A DNA stretch of 64,000 bases, taken from positions 62,001-126,000 of the forward strand of contig NADL03000515.1 of assembly GCA_002205965.3 (NCBI GenBank), written 5' to 3'. Below are positions 25,468-36,741 of the stretch, piece by piece. How positions within the stretch are numbered: the first letter of the stretch is position 1; every line of letters starts with the position of its first letter. The notes under the pieces are model-generated. The model was not told where the DNA came from. It did not search any database and saw only the letters and a list, made by a program, of their open reading frames with translations. This DNA comes from Kappaphycus alvarezii. Taxonomy: Eukaryota > Rhodophyta > Florideophyceae > Gigartinales > Solieriaceae. The position numbers and the translations under genes were made by a program.

Positions 25468-26453
25468 AAGCAGGGAGAGGCAGTGTATGTGTGAGCGGGC
25501 TTGATGTATACGATGGGAGGTGCACTCAGGTGGGAGCAGCGGTGAAGGTCAGTGAACGGGTGTCAAATATGAAAGGGTGTTGAGGGCCTTTAACAACCTC
25601 CAAACACTGCTTACACTTTTGCCACGTGTCCCTTAGTTGGTGAGACATACAGCTGGGCACTTTGTTTTTTATTAAAATTTGGCCGATTTTTCGACACATC
25701 CGATCGTATGTGTCAACGAGCCAGACTAGACCTTGGAGGAAAAATCCAAGTTGGGACCACTTGTCCCGGCCGTGATTTTTACGTAATTTTCACATGATTT
25801 TTTGAAGCAAATGCTCGTTATTGGTCAGTAAATGCACTTATTAGCTGTCACTACGCGCACTAGTTAAGGGCAACTGCTGCACTGTACAGTTTAACCCATC
25901 GTTGCTCATCGTTGCTGCTCATCTCCATAACTTTGTTGACTGTCCCGGCAAGTTGCAGTACACCTGTTCAAACCTCTCTACCCAATTTTGTCTAGGTCAC
26001 GACGGCCTTGGCGGTCACGAGGATGAGAGTCCTGTCCCTGACAGCTGAAAGTGGAGTCAGCTTTGACAATGATGGCGGCGAAACTAGTACTGTATATCAA
26101 AGCACTCATATTGAGTAGAATAGCCATTGTATATAGTACATGTAAAGAAATGCCTCCTTACTGGAACATGAATCTCTTTTAAAGGTTACTTAGTGACCAG
26201 ACACTTTGAGGATAATATAATACTTTCACATTGCGGAGATGAACCCAATCACACTTACAACCACGAACTGGGACGAGACCAGAAACATCTGTACTGTTTC
26301 ATGACCGTTTCAAGGTAGCTTCGCACAAAAATACCATATATGCTTCAGACTATCCGCATGATCATGACATATTCCAGATCCTAACAACTACCCGAATTCC
26401 TGCCCACTCTTTATAGAACTACCCCTTTACTTCCAAAATACTCCAACGCCGTT
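25468..26453. other. Spacer between transposon genes
   Basis: No supported ORF. It separates the divergent 5' ends of the SET gene and the next plus-strand gene, so it probably contained both promoters. Confidence 0.45.
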
Positions 26454-27637
26454 ATGAATGAGCTTCTTGTTGAAGGCCTCTCTTTCGGAACATCCATTGA
26501 GATATATTACAACGTCTCAACGCAGGATAGTTCAAGCAAAAAGATAGGGTGGCCGTGCACAGTCGAGAAGATTTCCCTTGTTCAAGAAAAGCGTGTAACT
26601 ACGCTTTCCGCTTCTATACGATACCATTCCATGCTCGGTTTTCGTTCTTGTACGGACCAGGTCATTTTTCATGAAGATCAGGAAGTTCAAGATAAACATG
26701 GAACATGTTTCACTTGTCGCTTTCCGCCGCAAGTTTCAGACTCAGATGATGCACAGACTTCTTCAGAAGAGTGTACTGAAAGGGACGAAAGCTACGATCC
26801 GAGCAAGGCCCAAGTACTTGGGAAGCGACGTGCTTGTGAGATTTAGCGGTAAGGTGGTCATCAAGATGAGCAAGGGCTCCAGAATCAACGAGATATTTGC
26901 GGGCTCGACCGCCTCGTGTCTACCTTACAAAGAGACATCAAAGAACAAGCTCACCGCATAGCTGAGTTACGGGAGAGGCAAGAACCAATTATCAGCATTT
27001 GCAGACGAAGCAATTCAAGATCTTTGCTGCCTTTGAAGTTCCTTAGCCTAAGGGTGCGATCTTTTCTAGAGAAGATCCCGAGTATGATAACCAAGAGCTC
27101 CGCAGCCGAGCTAAGAGGTGGCTTCTCTTTCTACAGCTAAAAGCTCTTTAGGAGGACTTTAGACTGCACTCTTCTGCAGTTCGATAAGATTGCAGATCTT
27201 TTACACGGGATGTCGGAATCCGATGCGTAGTTCTTCCCATCGTATGAAGTGTTTATAAAGAATCCCAAGGCAGAGGGTCGCATAGCGTTTCGTAAATTTG
27301 CTTCACTCGTTTCCGTGTTCACCGGAGCAGATTCGGAAAAGTTACAGGACTACATTGTTAGGAGGAAAGTCGACCGCAGCTCAGGCACTTTGTCTGCTTA
27401 CGCTTTCTAGGTTGGGTCCTACAACGTCTCCAAGATACTTCTGCTCCAATGCATCTAATTGTTGGTGGAAACCGCCCCAAAGATGTAAATGGAGGTCAGC
27501 AAATGTCTTTCATTGCTCGGGAAGGCGCCACTTGGAATAGTATCGAGGGGTGCTTTCGTAACCACTTTAATGCTGTATCTTGTTCTGTTTCGGAGTTTGT
27601 CCAGAAATCCAAGCAAGCATTCGGTGAGAGCGAATAA
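26454..27637 (+). pseudogene. Unknown transposon gene 3
   Basis: An ATG at 26454 opens 130 codons with an early block GWPCTVEKISLVQEKRV and IRYHSMLGF..CTDQVIFHED, beta-rich and somewhat like small Tudor/SH3-type chromatin modules, then an acidic Ser/Asp tail. After stops, coherent coding continues in other frames: a heptad-like STLQRDIKEQAHRIAELRER (about 26920), KGAIFSREDPEYDNQELRSR (about 27050), KNPKAEGRIAFRKFASLVS (about 27255), and a final frame 27449-27637. In-frame TAG codons interrupt at about 27032, 27219 and 27407. I do not recognise the family. Position and degradation state match the other genes of the element. Confidence 0.4.
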
Positions 27638-27956
27638 AAACGACATGCGAACAAATACTCCTTTTGGATTACTTGGATAATGGAATCAGACGCTGAAATA
27701 GGTAGTTTTTTATTGCTTAACCCAAATTTAAACGATATACTTGGTCTGTTGGAGGTAACGCTATCGTATGTTTTGATTTGCGGAGAGCGCTATGTAGAGA
27801 ATTCTCTCTTGCTATATAAGAGCATAATGGTAACAAGTAAGCAATACATGAGCTCCCAGTTTAACGTGTAGAAGAAGGTAGCATAAATGATGGAACGCAT
27901 TGTAAACAAGCTCCAAGTTTATTTGCACCTGCTACCATGATTATCTAGCAAAGGTT

Positions 27957-29679
27957 TTAATCTCTATCCCTAGTGCTACAAAAGTTGATGTTCTGCATCT
28001 TGAGGAGCTCTTCGTCGACCTCCTCATCATTTCAGTCATTCTCAGGTTCCTCTTCAGAATGGCCACACCCCGCGGGTCCACCCTCCTGCTCGTCTTCCTC
28101 CCCTTCCTGTTCATCATAGGTGATATGGAGCTTTGCAAACTGCTCCGCGGTCATGGCATGAACGGAGTTCAATATCTTATCACTTTTTTTCTCAGTCGGC
28201 GGAATTAAGCTGTATATGAGGGTGTCCATATTCCTTCAATCTCCTCGTGTGCCCAAGTTCTCCACATCCCCACTGATGAAGAACGGGTGCATCATGTGAC
28301 CCTGCACCATAGCCCGAAATATGCAACTGCAAAGATGGTCTTAAGGGCCGAAGTGTGCATTACCAGGAAGTCGTCTCCTCTGATGCAGTTTGTATATTTT
28401 GTGCAGAACGAAATGGCTGCTGTCATGAAGTTGACTTCCTTGCGAAGAAGGTTCACCTCTGCCGGCCCGCTTCCCACACTTGTTTTGATGACATTCACCT
28501 CGCACTCAACCACCACAGACATCGAGTCCCGAAACTTGTCGAGCATCTCTGGCCACCTCTTTAGGTTCCTCAAGCGGATATCGACTGGGCTCTCATCCGA
28601 AGGGTACACGTTCGTGATTGGAATCACGTCTAGATCTTCACCTTCAAGGCCGGGAATCTCGTGGCAGTCGCAGCGGGGACTGCAGTTGCTGTGCCAAAGA
28701 AACCCGATCTTGCTCAAGAAGGCAGCCCGCGCGTTTTCCCTGGACTTGTTCATTTACTGCTTGTTCCGAGTGTTGACTCCATCAACAATACCCCGAACCA
28801 GCTCTTCCCTGTCCTGTGCTTCTTCAATGATCTACCCAGATGCCGCCTCTTGTTTCTTAGACCGAACCTTCTTCCAAGCGCCCTCAGATTCTCCGCGCCA
28901 CCCTCCTCCCGCATGAAAACCTCATCAATGACCCTTTTCTTGAAAAAGTTCGGGCGCAGCCAGAAGGGCCTTGATATTTCCTCGAACTTGTCCTTGTACA
29001 CGAACCGCTCAACTCCAACGCTATCGTTTTGTTGAGCAGTCGTGATCATGTGGAAGCACAAGTAACGGTCGAAGAGGTTATGCAAGGTAAAGGCACGGGA
29101 GCTCGTCACGTCCTTTTTGTTCTTTTCGGACGGAAGCCTTCGATACAAGATTGCGTGAAGGATATTCTGCCCGGCAGAGGTAAGGGCTCCTAGTTCTAGT
29201 TCTTCTTCGCCCAGCTTGTCGCGCTCCATCCTCAGCTCGTTCATAACTGTGATTATGAACACCATTCCGAACATTCGAGTGTAAAAGACTCCGTAATAGA
29301 TGTTGTTGATGGGAGCGAGGGTAACGGAGACACTGATGGTGGACTCCTTGGGGCGGGTGGTCATGGTACTAGCCATGAATTTGAGCGACTTCTGCAGCAC
29401 CGCCTCGCACTTCCTGGTTCTTTCCCCTAGTCGCTCATTCATATCATCCAGCTTCTTCTCCATGTCGAGGAAGGAGTCGCGGAAGAGGCCTTTGATGGCA
29501 TTTTGGGATGCCTGCACGGACCTTTGCGCCAGAAGCGCGGAGTTGTGGAGCTCGAGAGCAGGGGCGGGTGATGGGTCAACATCTTGCTCCCTGTAAGGTG
29601 ACGGGGGAGGGCTGTCATCTTTTTTTGTCTTGTAGGTTCCCGATGCTCGGAAGAGACTGCACCCGCCTGCCTCGAGACG
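27957..29679 (-). pseudogene. Unknown transposon gene 4
   Basis: The minus frame is open from 29679 (after a TAA) with a Pro/Ser-rich start (DDSPPPSPYREQDVDPSPAPA), so a spliced upstream exon or a lost ATG is possible. A helical block SFLDMEKKLDDMNERLGERTRK (29.4-29.5 kb) looks like a coiled coil. Then come about 230 residues of unknown fold, with LPSEKNKKDVTSSRAFTLHN near the middle. The frame ends at 28750-28752, overlapping ATGA-style with the next frame (28753-28292). That frame starts MNKSRENARA, contains CSPRCDCHEIPGLEGEDLD and ends by a shift into HMMHPFFISGDVENLGTR. A last frame holds HAMTAEQFAKLH and an acidic EQEGEEDEQEGG tail. No known domain. Confidence 0.45.
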
Positions 29680-29939
29680 TTAGCGGATGCGCATCTGCAT
29701 TGTGCCGTTTCAGTGGAGGAGTCTCTGGGGCAGTGTCGAGAGCTGTCTCTGGCCTCCCATGATGAGATTAGATCTTCTATCGGCGGCGCTTGGTGGTAGA
29801 GTGAGTTTGGGTGCTCAATTACGGATCCTCCGCCTCAATCTCCTGGGCTTCCTGTGCAAGGACGACTGAAACCCTGGATCCACCATGCTCAGAGGCATAT
29901 AGTAGGGTGATCGTTACATGTGAGCCGCGAATGGTTGCT

Positions 29940-30145
29940 CCGGCAGTGATCTGGGCAGGCAAAATGTTGCCCTAGGACAGCAGTCTCGTGTTGCTGTTTG
30001 TTGCTTTGCCTGCCGCAGGCGGGAGTGATAATTTCTGAGATATTTTCTGCCTGCGAGGTAGAGATTGGCCTAGCGCACGACAGTAATTTACCACACGATC
30101 TTCAGACAACATTTCAGGGGGTCTCAGGCAGCAAAAAATCTGCCT
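29940..30145. repeat. Right subterminal TGCCT/AGGCA motif cluster
   Basis: Motifs occur at about 29955 (ggcaggca), 30007-30020 (tgcctgccgcaggcggg), 30047 (ctgcctgc), 30126 (aggcagc) and 30140 (ctgcct), between gene 4 and the right inverted repeat. This mirrors the left cluster. Confidence 0.5.
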
Positions 30146-30166
30146 AAAATTTACAATATCGATTTT

Positions 30167-30179
30167 TGTCCTCCCTGTG
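30167..30179 (-). repeat. Right terminal inverted repeat
   Basis: The plus strand reads TGTCCTCCCTGTG. Its reverse complement matches the left end 12 of 13. Confidence 0.6.
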
Positions 30180-30181
30180 TC

Positions 30182-30612
30182 AATTTGGGCTACTGGTATG
30201 CGATGGGCTCCGACATCGGAGTCTACTGTAAGCAAATTAGACCTCCTTCGGGCAAGGCGCAGCAAGCGTGTTACATAAGAAGCCCAGCTGGGCGGGTTCG
30301 GGCTGCGGAGGGACAGGGCGTGGGGGAAGAGGGGCCGGGTGCAAAGTCGGGAGCGGGCTGGGGCAAATCGGCCTTCCGTTTAGTTTTCGTGAACTCAACT
30401 CCCGCCGGGGGCTGGTAGCCGGACGCTTAACGACCAGGCTACTTCGCCAGAGGCGGCCCCCGAAGGGAATTTCAAATGAATGAATGTGTTTCAATCTCTG
30501 TCTCTGACTGAAATCGACTTTGACCGCAAAATCTGGATTTTTTTTATTTCTGTGGTTTGGTGTCTGGAGACAACGCAAAGAAGGTTTTGAATCAAGGTCT
30601 GCGATTTAAATT
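30182..30612. other. Spacer with GC-rich patch
   Basis: A G-rich segment (30290-30420) gives mirrored Gly/Pro-rich frames on both strands with no domain. Nothing else is seen. Confidence 0.5.
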
Positions 30613-30617
30613 GAGCT

Positions 30618-30901
30618 TGTCACATCGAAATCATTACTGTACAATGCGAAAGGACAAATCATGTCCTGGGTCAGGGCAAATCATGTCCTGGGTCACATCA
30701 TCGTCCCGGGTTACACCCAATCATCAGGATACTGTATTTGGCTATACAAGCAATCATCAAGAGTCAGCATGCTTTTCGCTTTGGTATACTACAGTATCCT
30801 AGTACAATTCCCTAGGATTGCTTCAGTATATAAATGACACTCGAGTCCCCATCTGCGGGACTCGAGATAATAACAACTAGCCATCTTCTGAAATTCCTTC
30901 A
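30618..30901 (+). repeat. 5' LTR of the copia element
   Basis: It starts TGTCACATCGAAATC and ends AAATTCCTTCA. It holds a TATA-like tatataaatg (30824-30833), a plausible promoter, and the block actcgagtccccatctg shared with the 3' LTR. A short tandem duplication (about 30660-30695) is absent from the 3' LTR. Confidence 0.93.
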
Positions 30902-30915
30902 TGGTAGCATCGCAC
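30902..30915 (+). promoter_or_regulatory. Primer-binding site of the copia element
   Basis: TGGTAGCATCGCAC directly follows the 5' LTR. A TGGTA-start site at this place is what initiator-tRNA-Met-primed retrotransposons have; minus-strand DNA synthesis would start here. Confidence 0.75.
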
Positions 30916-31905
30916 TGAGTCAGCCTTCCCCCGGACCTCCATCAATCAACAACCACCACCTTCCCCTACCTTTCCCCACCTTTCACTCACCTCACCACAG
31001 AAGTCTACCACATTTTCTTTTACAGTCGACAGACTATAAAAAGGAGTCCCCGTACTATAAGCTACAGCTTACAGACTCTAAATGAGGTTCTTCTGGACTT
31101 TAAACTTCCCTGTCCGGAGCGACTATAAAAAATATTGCCAAAGAGGGTACATGAAATATACGTGGGTTCTGCTCGAGGGCTGGAGTGTCGAGCAAAGGGA
31201 ACAAAGTCGACAGACTGAATATAGTCCTAAGCAACGGAGGTAACTTGAAGTAATTTGACCTCTTTGACGTGCTGCCCCCACTGGTTGAGCTTTCTCGGCG
31301 GATAACGGTGTCGATCGAAAGATCTGGTGGGAAGCGAACGGGTGATCTGACACGTTGTTGTACGGAATACAAGCTTAGAAGCACTGAGCAATTTCTCGTA
31401 AGAGGCTAGACCGACATTAAAAGAGTAAAAGTCTCTGACTTAATAATCTTTCGGGGGACGCTCTCGTAGAGATCATTTGCGCTTGTCTCTCCTTTGCGTG
31501 GAGATGGGTAGTAGTGGCTGAAATTCGCATTACACCTGGACTGTCTAACAAGGGGCCGAGGGTTCGTACTCTAAGTGATCCGTCACGATGGTGTTGGTGC
31601 GCTGCGCTCCATCTCAGTTCGTGCAGGGAAGAGTTAATCAACTCAATAAAACGCGACTCATCCGGAGAGTCTAACCGAGGGCCAGGGTTCCGATACCCAC
31701 TAGATAGGAAAGAAAGAGAACAAAAACAAACAATCAATCAAACAAAAAAGCAAAGGAAACAAACAAAAAAAAGAAGAAGGAAAGAAAGAAAAGAAATTGT
31801 AGTAAAAAGCCGCCTTAGAAATCCAAAGCCTATTATCAATGCCGTAAGCATACAACCCTAGCCTAAGCCCAGCTTACCAGCCGCAAAAACTACACTTGCA
31901 TCAGA

Positions 31906-32820
31906 ATGGATCATCCAAGAGACTCTCGAAGCCTCTTTCGTATTGAACCCCTCGGAAAAACTTCTGATTACATCATGTTGGCAAGACGGATCAGGGCCAT
32001 CCTGAGAGCAGATGACAACTCCATGATCGGAATGCTCGGGGAACCAGCAACGAACTCCGCAGGCGCAAGGAACGAAAGGTTAAAACAGTCCGCCAAAGCA
32101 AAAATTGTCATCACCCTAGGCCTTGGTGCATCTGCCATGGCCCAGGTAAGATTAATCACCGATGATGACACGAAAAACGCCTTGGAGCGTAACTATACAG
32201 CCACTAACGAAGAAGCCACCCAAAACATCCGGAACAGATTAGGCACGCTGTTTTTCGACGAGTGTAGAGACTGGCACAAACACGTCTCTCAGTTTAACAA
32301 CACCTGCAGAGAACTCGCAACATATGACGAGGAACTGCCGGATCAAGAGAAGACTTCAAAACCCATTAGGCCTCTTCCTCCTTCCTTTGCAGCTCTCTCC
32401 ATAGTCTCCACTATCACTTACGCCTCATTTCAGTACGTCTTGAATGCTGTTCAAGCGGAGCTCGCTCGAAGGATGACCCAAAACAACCCTCATAGCGCTC
32501 CTCGAAGCTAAGAGTTCATCCAAGCCGACTTGGTCTACGGCACAAGAGAATACATTGGAGGACGTGATAGGAGTTTCTCATACGCCAAAGGCGGACATTT
32601 TCGTGGAACAGGTCGCGGCAGATGTCGCACCGGGCAAATCAGACTAACAGGGAACTGCCATTACTGCGGCAAATCAGGCCATTTCATTAGCATCTGTCGG
32701 AAACGCCTCAAGGATGAGCTAAATGGGCGCATTAGAAAACCCTGCCGTGGACGTGGAGGACAGCGTCACTATTCACAAGATGACCGGGGATGGAACCCAC
32801 GAAGTAACCACGAACACTGA
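31906..32820 (+). pseudogene. Copia gag with zinc knuckle
   Basis: The ATG at 31906 opens 201 codons: a helical capsid-like region (RIRAILRADDNSMIGML; DDTKNALERNYTATNEEATQ; FDECRDWHKHVSQFN) of UBN2-type layout, to TAA at 32509-32511. Coding continues in another frame (32530-32820) with a basic Arg/Gly stretch and CHYCGKSGHFISIC, a perfect C-x2-C-x4-H-x4-C knuckle at about 32658-32699. Gag packages the element's RNA. The stop between capsid and knuckle disables this copy. The A-rich leader (31730-31800) upstream is low complexity. Confidence 0.85.
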
Positions 32821-32940
32821 AGATCCCTGACACCTCCGAATCGTCCTCCTGTGCCTTCAGTTAACACCACCGCGGCCCTCACGAATACAGATAACGTTTT
32901 TATGCACAAAATCTGACCGAGTTCCAACAACAGTCAAGCT

Positions 32941-34241
32941 TTGATGGGGAGCTTCGCTACCGCAAAAACATGGCAAAGTGCAAGTTTCGAAATCAGGTGG
33001 CAAAAATGGGAGGACAGAAAGACGACACCGCGCTCATACACTCTGGTGCAACACACCATTTCTTCCATATTCGTTCCTCATTTAAGTCCTACAGCCCAAT
33101 TTCCTAAGAAACTGCGCAGGGAGCAGCTGTAACTTCACACTTTCTCGGTAGGGGCCTATTGTGTTTACCAATGAACGGCGGGATATACGTTGAGGCCTAC
33201 CATGCACCTCATTTTGAAATAAACATCCTGGCTGTTAAATCGCTCGCGAAAAGCATCAACGTGATATTCTCAGAGTCTCTGTTCCAACGTAATGGATGCT
33301 TTATCTTTACATACAGCTCCTCGGGCATCGAAGACATGGTCTGGGTTATCGAATGTGTTGACAGACTCTACCCGTTAGAGTTAAGCAATTACCCGAAGCA
33401 AGCTAACAAAACCACAAGAGAATTTCCCAAACGTGAGGACATGAAATGGCACCGGAAAACTGGACACATCGCGACAGACCGGTATATAAAGCTATCTCGC
33501 CAGCGATCCGATGTATAGTCCTTCGATGGTTCACAACTCGACAACATCGAATGTGTTCTATGTCTGACCGGAAAAGCTAGAAAAGCCCCCATCAAATAAG
33601 CGACAAGCAGTACATTGCAGCCACTCAGCAAGGTTCACATGGATGTATCTGGTCCGTTCACTAGCTCAATCGGAGGTAACAAGTAGGCCGTTCACATCCT
33701 CGAACCGTACACTGCAAAATCCGACGTTTTGATGATCAAAAGCATTTCTGAGCTCCATTTCATACTTCGTAATTACAAAGCTATGGCCGCAACTCATTTT
33801 TCGACCTCGAACTACAAATTGCGGAGAATACGCTTTGATCGAGAGGGTGAACACATGAGCAAAGGGATGATGGCTTTCCTCAATTCATCAGGAATTAAAG
33901 TAAGTCTCTCTCCTCCATGAGCACCTGAGAGCGATGGCACTGCTGAACATCTTGTCCAAGATCGTTGGAAAAGGGCTAGAGTCTTACTATACGACAGCTA
34001 TCTCTCACATATCTTATGGGACGAGGCTTTAAAGCATACAAACTGGCTACGTAATAGGCTTCCAGCTTTTAGAGTAAATGGCAATATTCTGATCCCACTT
34101 TGGGATCCTAGTATAGGGATACATTTTCCATCACTGCTGATTTTCGGTCAACCAGGGTATGCGTTCATTTATCGTCCTTATGCAGAGCAAGCCAAAAAGC
34201 TAAAACCTCGTTCCGAACAAGGACACTTCGTCGGGATGTAA
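32941..34241 (+). pseudogene. Copia protease-integrase region
   Basis: Near 33030 the frame reads ALIHSGATHHFFHIRSSF: the copia protease signature D-S-G-A-T-x-H with the catalytic Asp changed to His. At 33450-33600 is the GAG-pre-integrase zinc region (MKWHRKTGHIATDRY, then C-x2-C followed by GKARKAP). Integrase follows: VHMDVSGPF (first Asp, about 33640), RIRFDREGEHMSKGMMAFLN (second acidic position, about 33825-33880), and APESDGTAEHL (third, Glu, about 33925). It ends with FVGM then TAATAA at about 34240. Stops TAG (33516, 33684) and TGA (33918) interrupt. Confidence 0.85.
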
Positions 34242-34316
34242 TAAGATACGAGGCTGATTAGGGTATACATTCCAGAATCCCAGTCTGTTAAAGTCATCAG
34301 GAGGGCCGACTCCACC

Positions 34317-36065
34317 ATGGTCTCGAACAAACAGCTCCCAGAAATTTCTTCCTTTCCTGATGGTCTTGCACACGAGATTGAAGTCGCCAACGGAGACTAC
34401 TTGGATTCAGGACAGGAAAACGTAATCCATTGGATAACTTCCGAGCATCAACAGACTCCATACATGGCTTACCCTGACGTAAAGGAACCCCTGAAGAAGG
34501 CGTATGAACCCTTGAAATTTGAGGAATCCTGTAACATCCCTCAGTGGGCTAAGGCTATAGACAGAGAGTATAATGCACTCATAAAGAGAAATACTTGGTC
34601 TTACGTTCCCCAAACCCTTGAAATAGTGCCTCTACCATTCAAACGGACGTTCAAAGCTAAGACCTTGGACTCAATAGAAAAACAGTATATGGCAAAAGCA
34701 CGATGTATTCTGAGTGTGGATCGTAAACGGGCATACGTGGACTTCGACCCGGAAAGCATTTACGCTCCATTCGCATCACATGAAATCATACGTCTACTGT
34801 TCTCTATAGGTGCATCAAACAATCTTATCGTGGAAGGAGGCGATATTTACAATGCATACCTCCACGGAACAATTGATGTAGCGATATGCATGGAACAGCC
34901 GACAAACTCTTCCCGTCAGCTATCTAGGCCTGGTCACATATGTAAGCTGGAGAAGTCCATCTGTGGCGCTAAACAAGCGGGGCGTATCTACGGTTCATTT
35001 CGCCACAAAAACCTCGTCAATTGGGGAATGAAAGCTTCCAACTTCGAAAATCGTCCGTATTTCCTCCACACCAACTCATAGTACATAATACTAGCAGTCT
35101 TGGTCGATAAAATGGCCTTTGCTTCGAACTACCATGCTCTACTTCAGAACTTGAACGATTTGTTGTCATCCACATTCAACATCAAATTCTTTGGTGAACT
35201 GAAATCCTTCATCGGATGGAAAATAACTCGTTCTCCACTGGGAACTCGGATCGACCAAACGCCCTACGCAAGGGCCTTTCTGCGGGCATATGGAATGGAC
35301 CAATCAAATGCTGTCGTGACTACAATCCTGATGGACGTTAAACTGCTTGTTCCAGCAGGATGTGGGGAGCGGACACCAGATGGGAATCACGCTTATCGAA
35401 GTATAATCGGCGGCTTACTCTACTTAACCGTTTCTACTCGATCCGACTTTTCATTCCCCGTGTGAGCATTGTCCCGTCAAGTCCACGCCCCGACTGAGCG
35501 TCATATAAAGCTAGTTAAACGACTCCTTCGCTATCTAAACGGGACTATTCACTTGGGACTCAACTATAATAGCACATACGGTAACACGGCAGATTCCGTC
35601 GGTGCTTTCCTTGATGCCAACTGGGGCGGATGTGTGAACACCACGCTATCAACAATTGGGTTCATCGACATCAACCGTTCACAAATCTACTGGAAATTGA
35701 AGCGATAGACCGTAATAGCAAACTCCTCTCGAGGATCCGAATATGTTGCGCTCGCAGCTTGTGGAAAATAGGTATCCTGGATAAGGACACACTTTTGGGA
35801 ATTATGTCACCAAGCTCTTTGGACTGAGGATCGCAACTTCTGCCCAACTTTTATCAACTCAGACAGTACATTGGCTATTTCAATGGCTTTGGGAGATCAT
35901 GTGACGCCCAAGAACAAGCACATCGATCTCAGGGTACACAAAGCTAAGAAACTGATCCGTGATGGCATAATCAAGCTGAGGTACATTCGTTGTAACCACG
36001 AAAAGGGGGATTTACTGACAAAACCTATGTTAAAAGACGCTTTGGGGTGGATAGTTGGCTTGTAG
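34317..36065 (+). pseudogene. Copia reverse transcriptase-RNase H
   Basis: The RT opens with CNIPQWAKAIDREYNALIKR and WSYVP, then EGGDIYNAYLHGTIDVAICM (motif A, Asp near 34840), ICKLEKSICGAKQAGRIY (motif B), and, after TAG at 35081, LVDK where active elements have YVDD, so one catalytic Asp is lost. Then come FFGELKSFIGWKI and YRSIIGGLLYLTVSTRSD. RNase H follows: GAFLDANWGGC (first Asp, about 35610), a broken middle, NSDSTLAISMALG (about 35860), and the copia tail HIDLRVHKAKKLIRDG...LLTKPMLK ending TAG at 36063. Order and motifs are unmistakably Ty1/copia; the protein is dead. Confidence 0.92.
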
Positions 36066-36119
36066 TACTTGGATAGCTACGGGACCTTTTAGTGGAAATT
36101 ATTTCTTGATTTAATTTAA

Positions 36120-36340
36120 TCATTCTTTTTTATTGTAAGCTGCAGTGGCTGAAACAGGCTGCAGTAGCTGAAACAATTCATGAAAAAATGAAATTGCAGC
36201 AGCAGAGCGGAAATAGCAGCATCAGGAAAGAAATTGAAGCAGCAGCAGAAAACAATTGAAGCAGCAGCAGATACAAAATTCAAATCCAAAAGAAAATCAG
36301 AAGCAGCTGAACAAAAAGCAGCAGAGGCAGCTCGAAGCCC
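36120..36340 (+). repeat. CAG-rich low-complexity run
   Basis: Repeated gcagcag/ctgcagtggctgaaac units lie between the RNase H stop and the 3' LTR. It encodes nothing apparent. Confidence 0.7.
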
Positions 36341-36375
36341 CAGTCGGAATGGATGACTCGTCCTCCGAGGGCGTG

Positions 36376-36644
36376 TGTCACATTGAAATCATTACTGTAC
36401 AATGCGAAAGGACAAGTTACGTCCTGGGTCACATCATCATCCTGGGTTACACTTAATCATTGGGATACTGCATTTGGTCCTACAGGCAATCATCAAGAGT
36501 CAGCATGCATTTCTCTATGGTAGACTACTGTACAGTATCCTAGTACAATTCCTCAGGATTGCTACAGTATACAGTATTAAGGACACTCGAGTCCCCATCT
36601 GCCGGACTCGAGATAACAACTTGCCCTCTTCTCAAATTCCTTCA
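36376..36644 (+). repeat. 3' LTR of the copia element
   Basis: It starts TGTCACATTGAAATC and ends AAATTCCTTCA, followed by the TSD copy gagct. It differs from the 5' LTR by many substitutions and small indels. Confidence 0.93.
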
Positions 36645-36741
36645 GAGCTGTCCAAAAAATCGACTGGAAATTGATTCACGAAACCACTGTATGCCCCCAT
36701 CGCGAATATGTGCTAGACTGTGTAGAGATCAGATTAGTTAC

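Larger units (their letters stand above)
18618..30179. mobile_element. Large DNA transposon (CMC/CACTA-like), four genes
   Basis: The left end reads CACAGGGTGGACA (18618-18630). The reverse complement of the right end reads CACAGGGAGGACA (30167-30179): 12 of 13 positions match as terminal inverted repeats. Both are flanked by the dinucleotide tc (18616-18617 and 30180-30181), a possible 2-bp TSD. Both ends have a zone rich in AGGCAG/CTGCCT motifs, the layout of CACTA-type subterminal binding sites. Inside are a plus-strand transposase, a minus-strand SET-domain gene, a plus-strand gene and a minus-strand gene, making two convergent pairs. CACWG-type ends with a 2-bp TSD are known in the CMC (CACTA-Mirage-Chapaev) superfamily. 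All four genes are damaged. That the element is a single unit is inferred from the ends. Confidence 0.6.
30618..36644 (+). mobile_element. Ty1/copia retrotransposon, full length, dead
   Basis: It is bounded by LTRs 30618-30901 and 36376-36644 (both start TGTCACAT and end TTCA) and by a perfect TSD gagct (30613-30617 and 36645-36649). Internal order is gag with zinc knuckle, protease, integrase, RT, RNase H, with integrase before RT as in Ty1/copia. The LTRs differ at many positions and the 5' LTR has a local duplication (tgtcctgggtca twice), so the insertion is old. Stops occur in every pol domain. Confidence 0.95.

Noticed and set aside
20981-27637. Possible stop-codon reassignment (many in-frame TAG in the transposon genes)
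   Set aside because: TAA and TGA also interrupt the same genes, frameshifts are common, and TAG terminates other clear ORFs (non-LTR copy B, Ty3-2 integrase). Decay is simpler.
30290-30480. Gly/Pro-rich GC-rich frames
   Set aside because: Open on both strands because of base composition; no conserved start or motif.
31540-31700. Two tRNA-like B-box segments (gggttcgtactct and gggttccgataccc)
   Set aside because: No A box at the right distance and no cloverleaf with a 7-bp acceptor stem could be drawn; they sit in the copia leader. Not called as tRNA or SINE.
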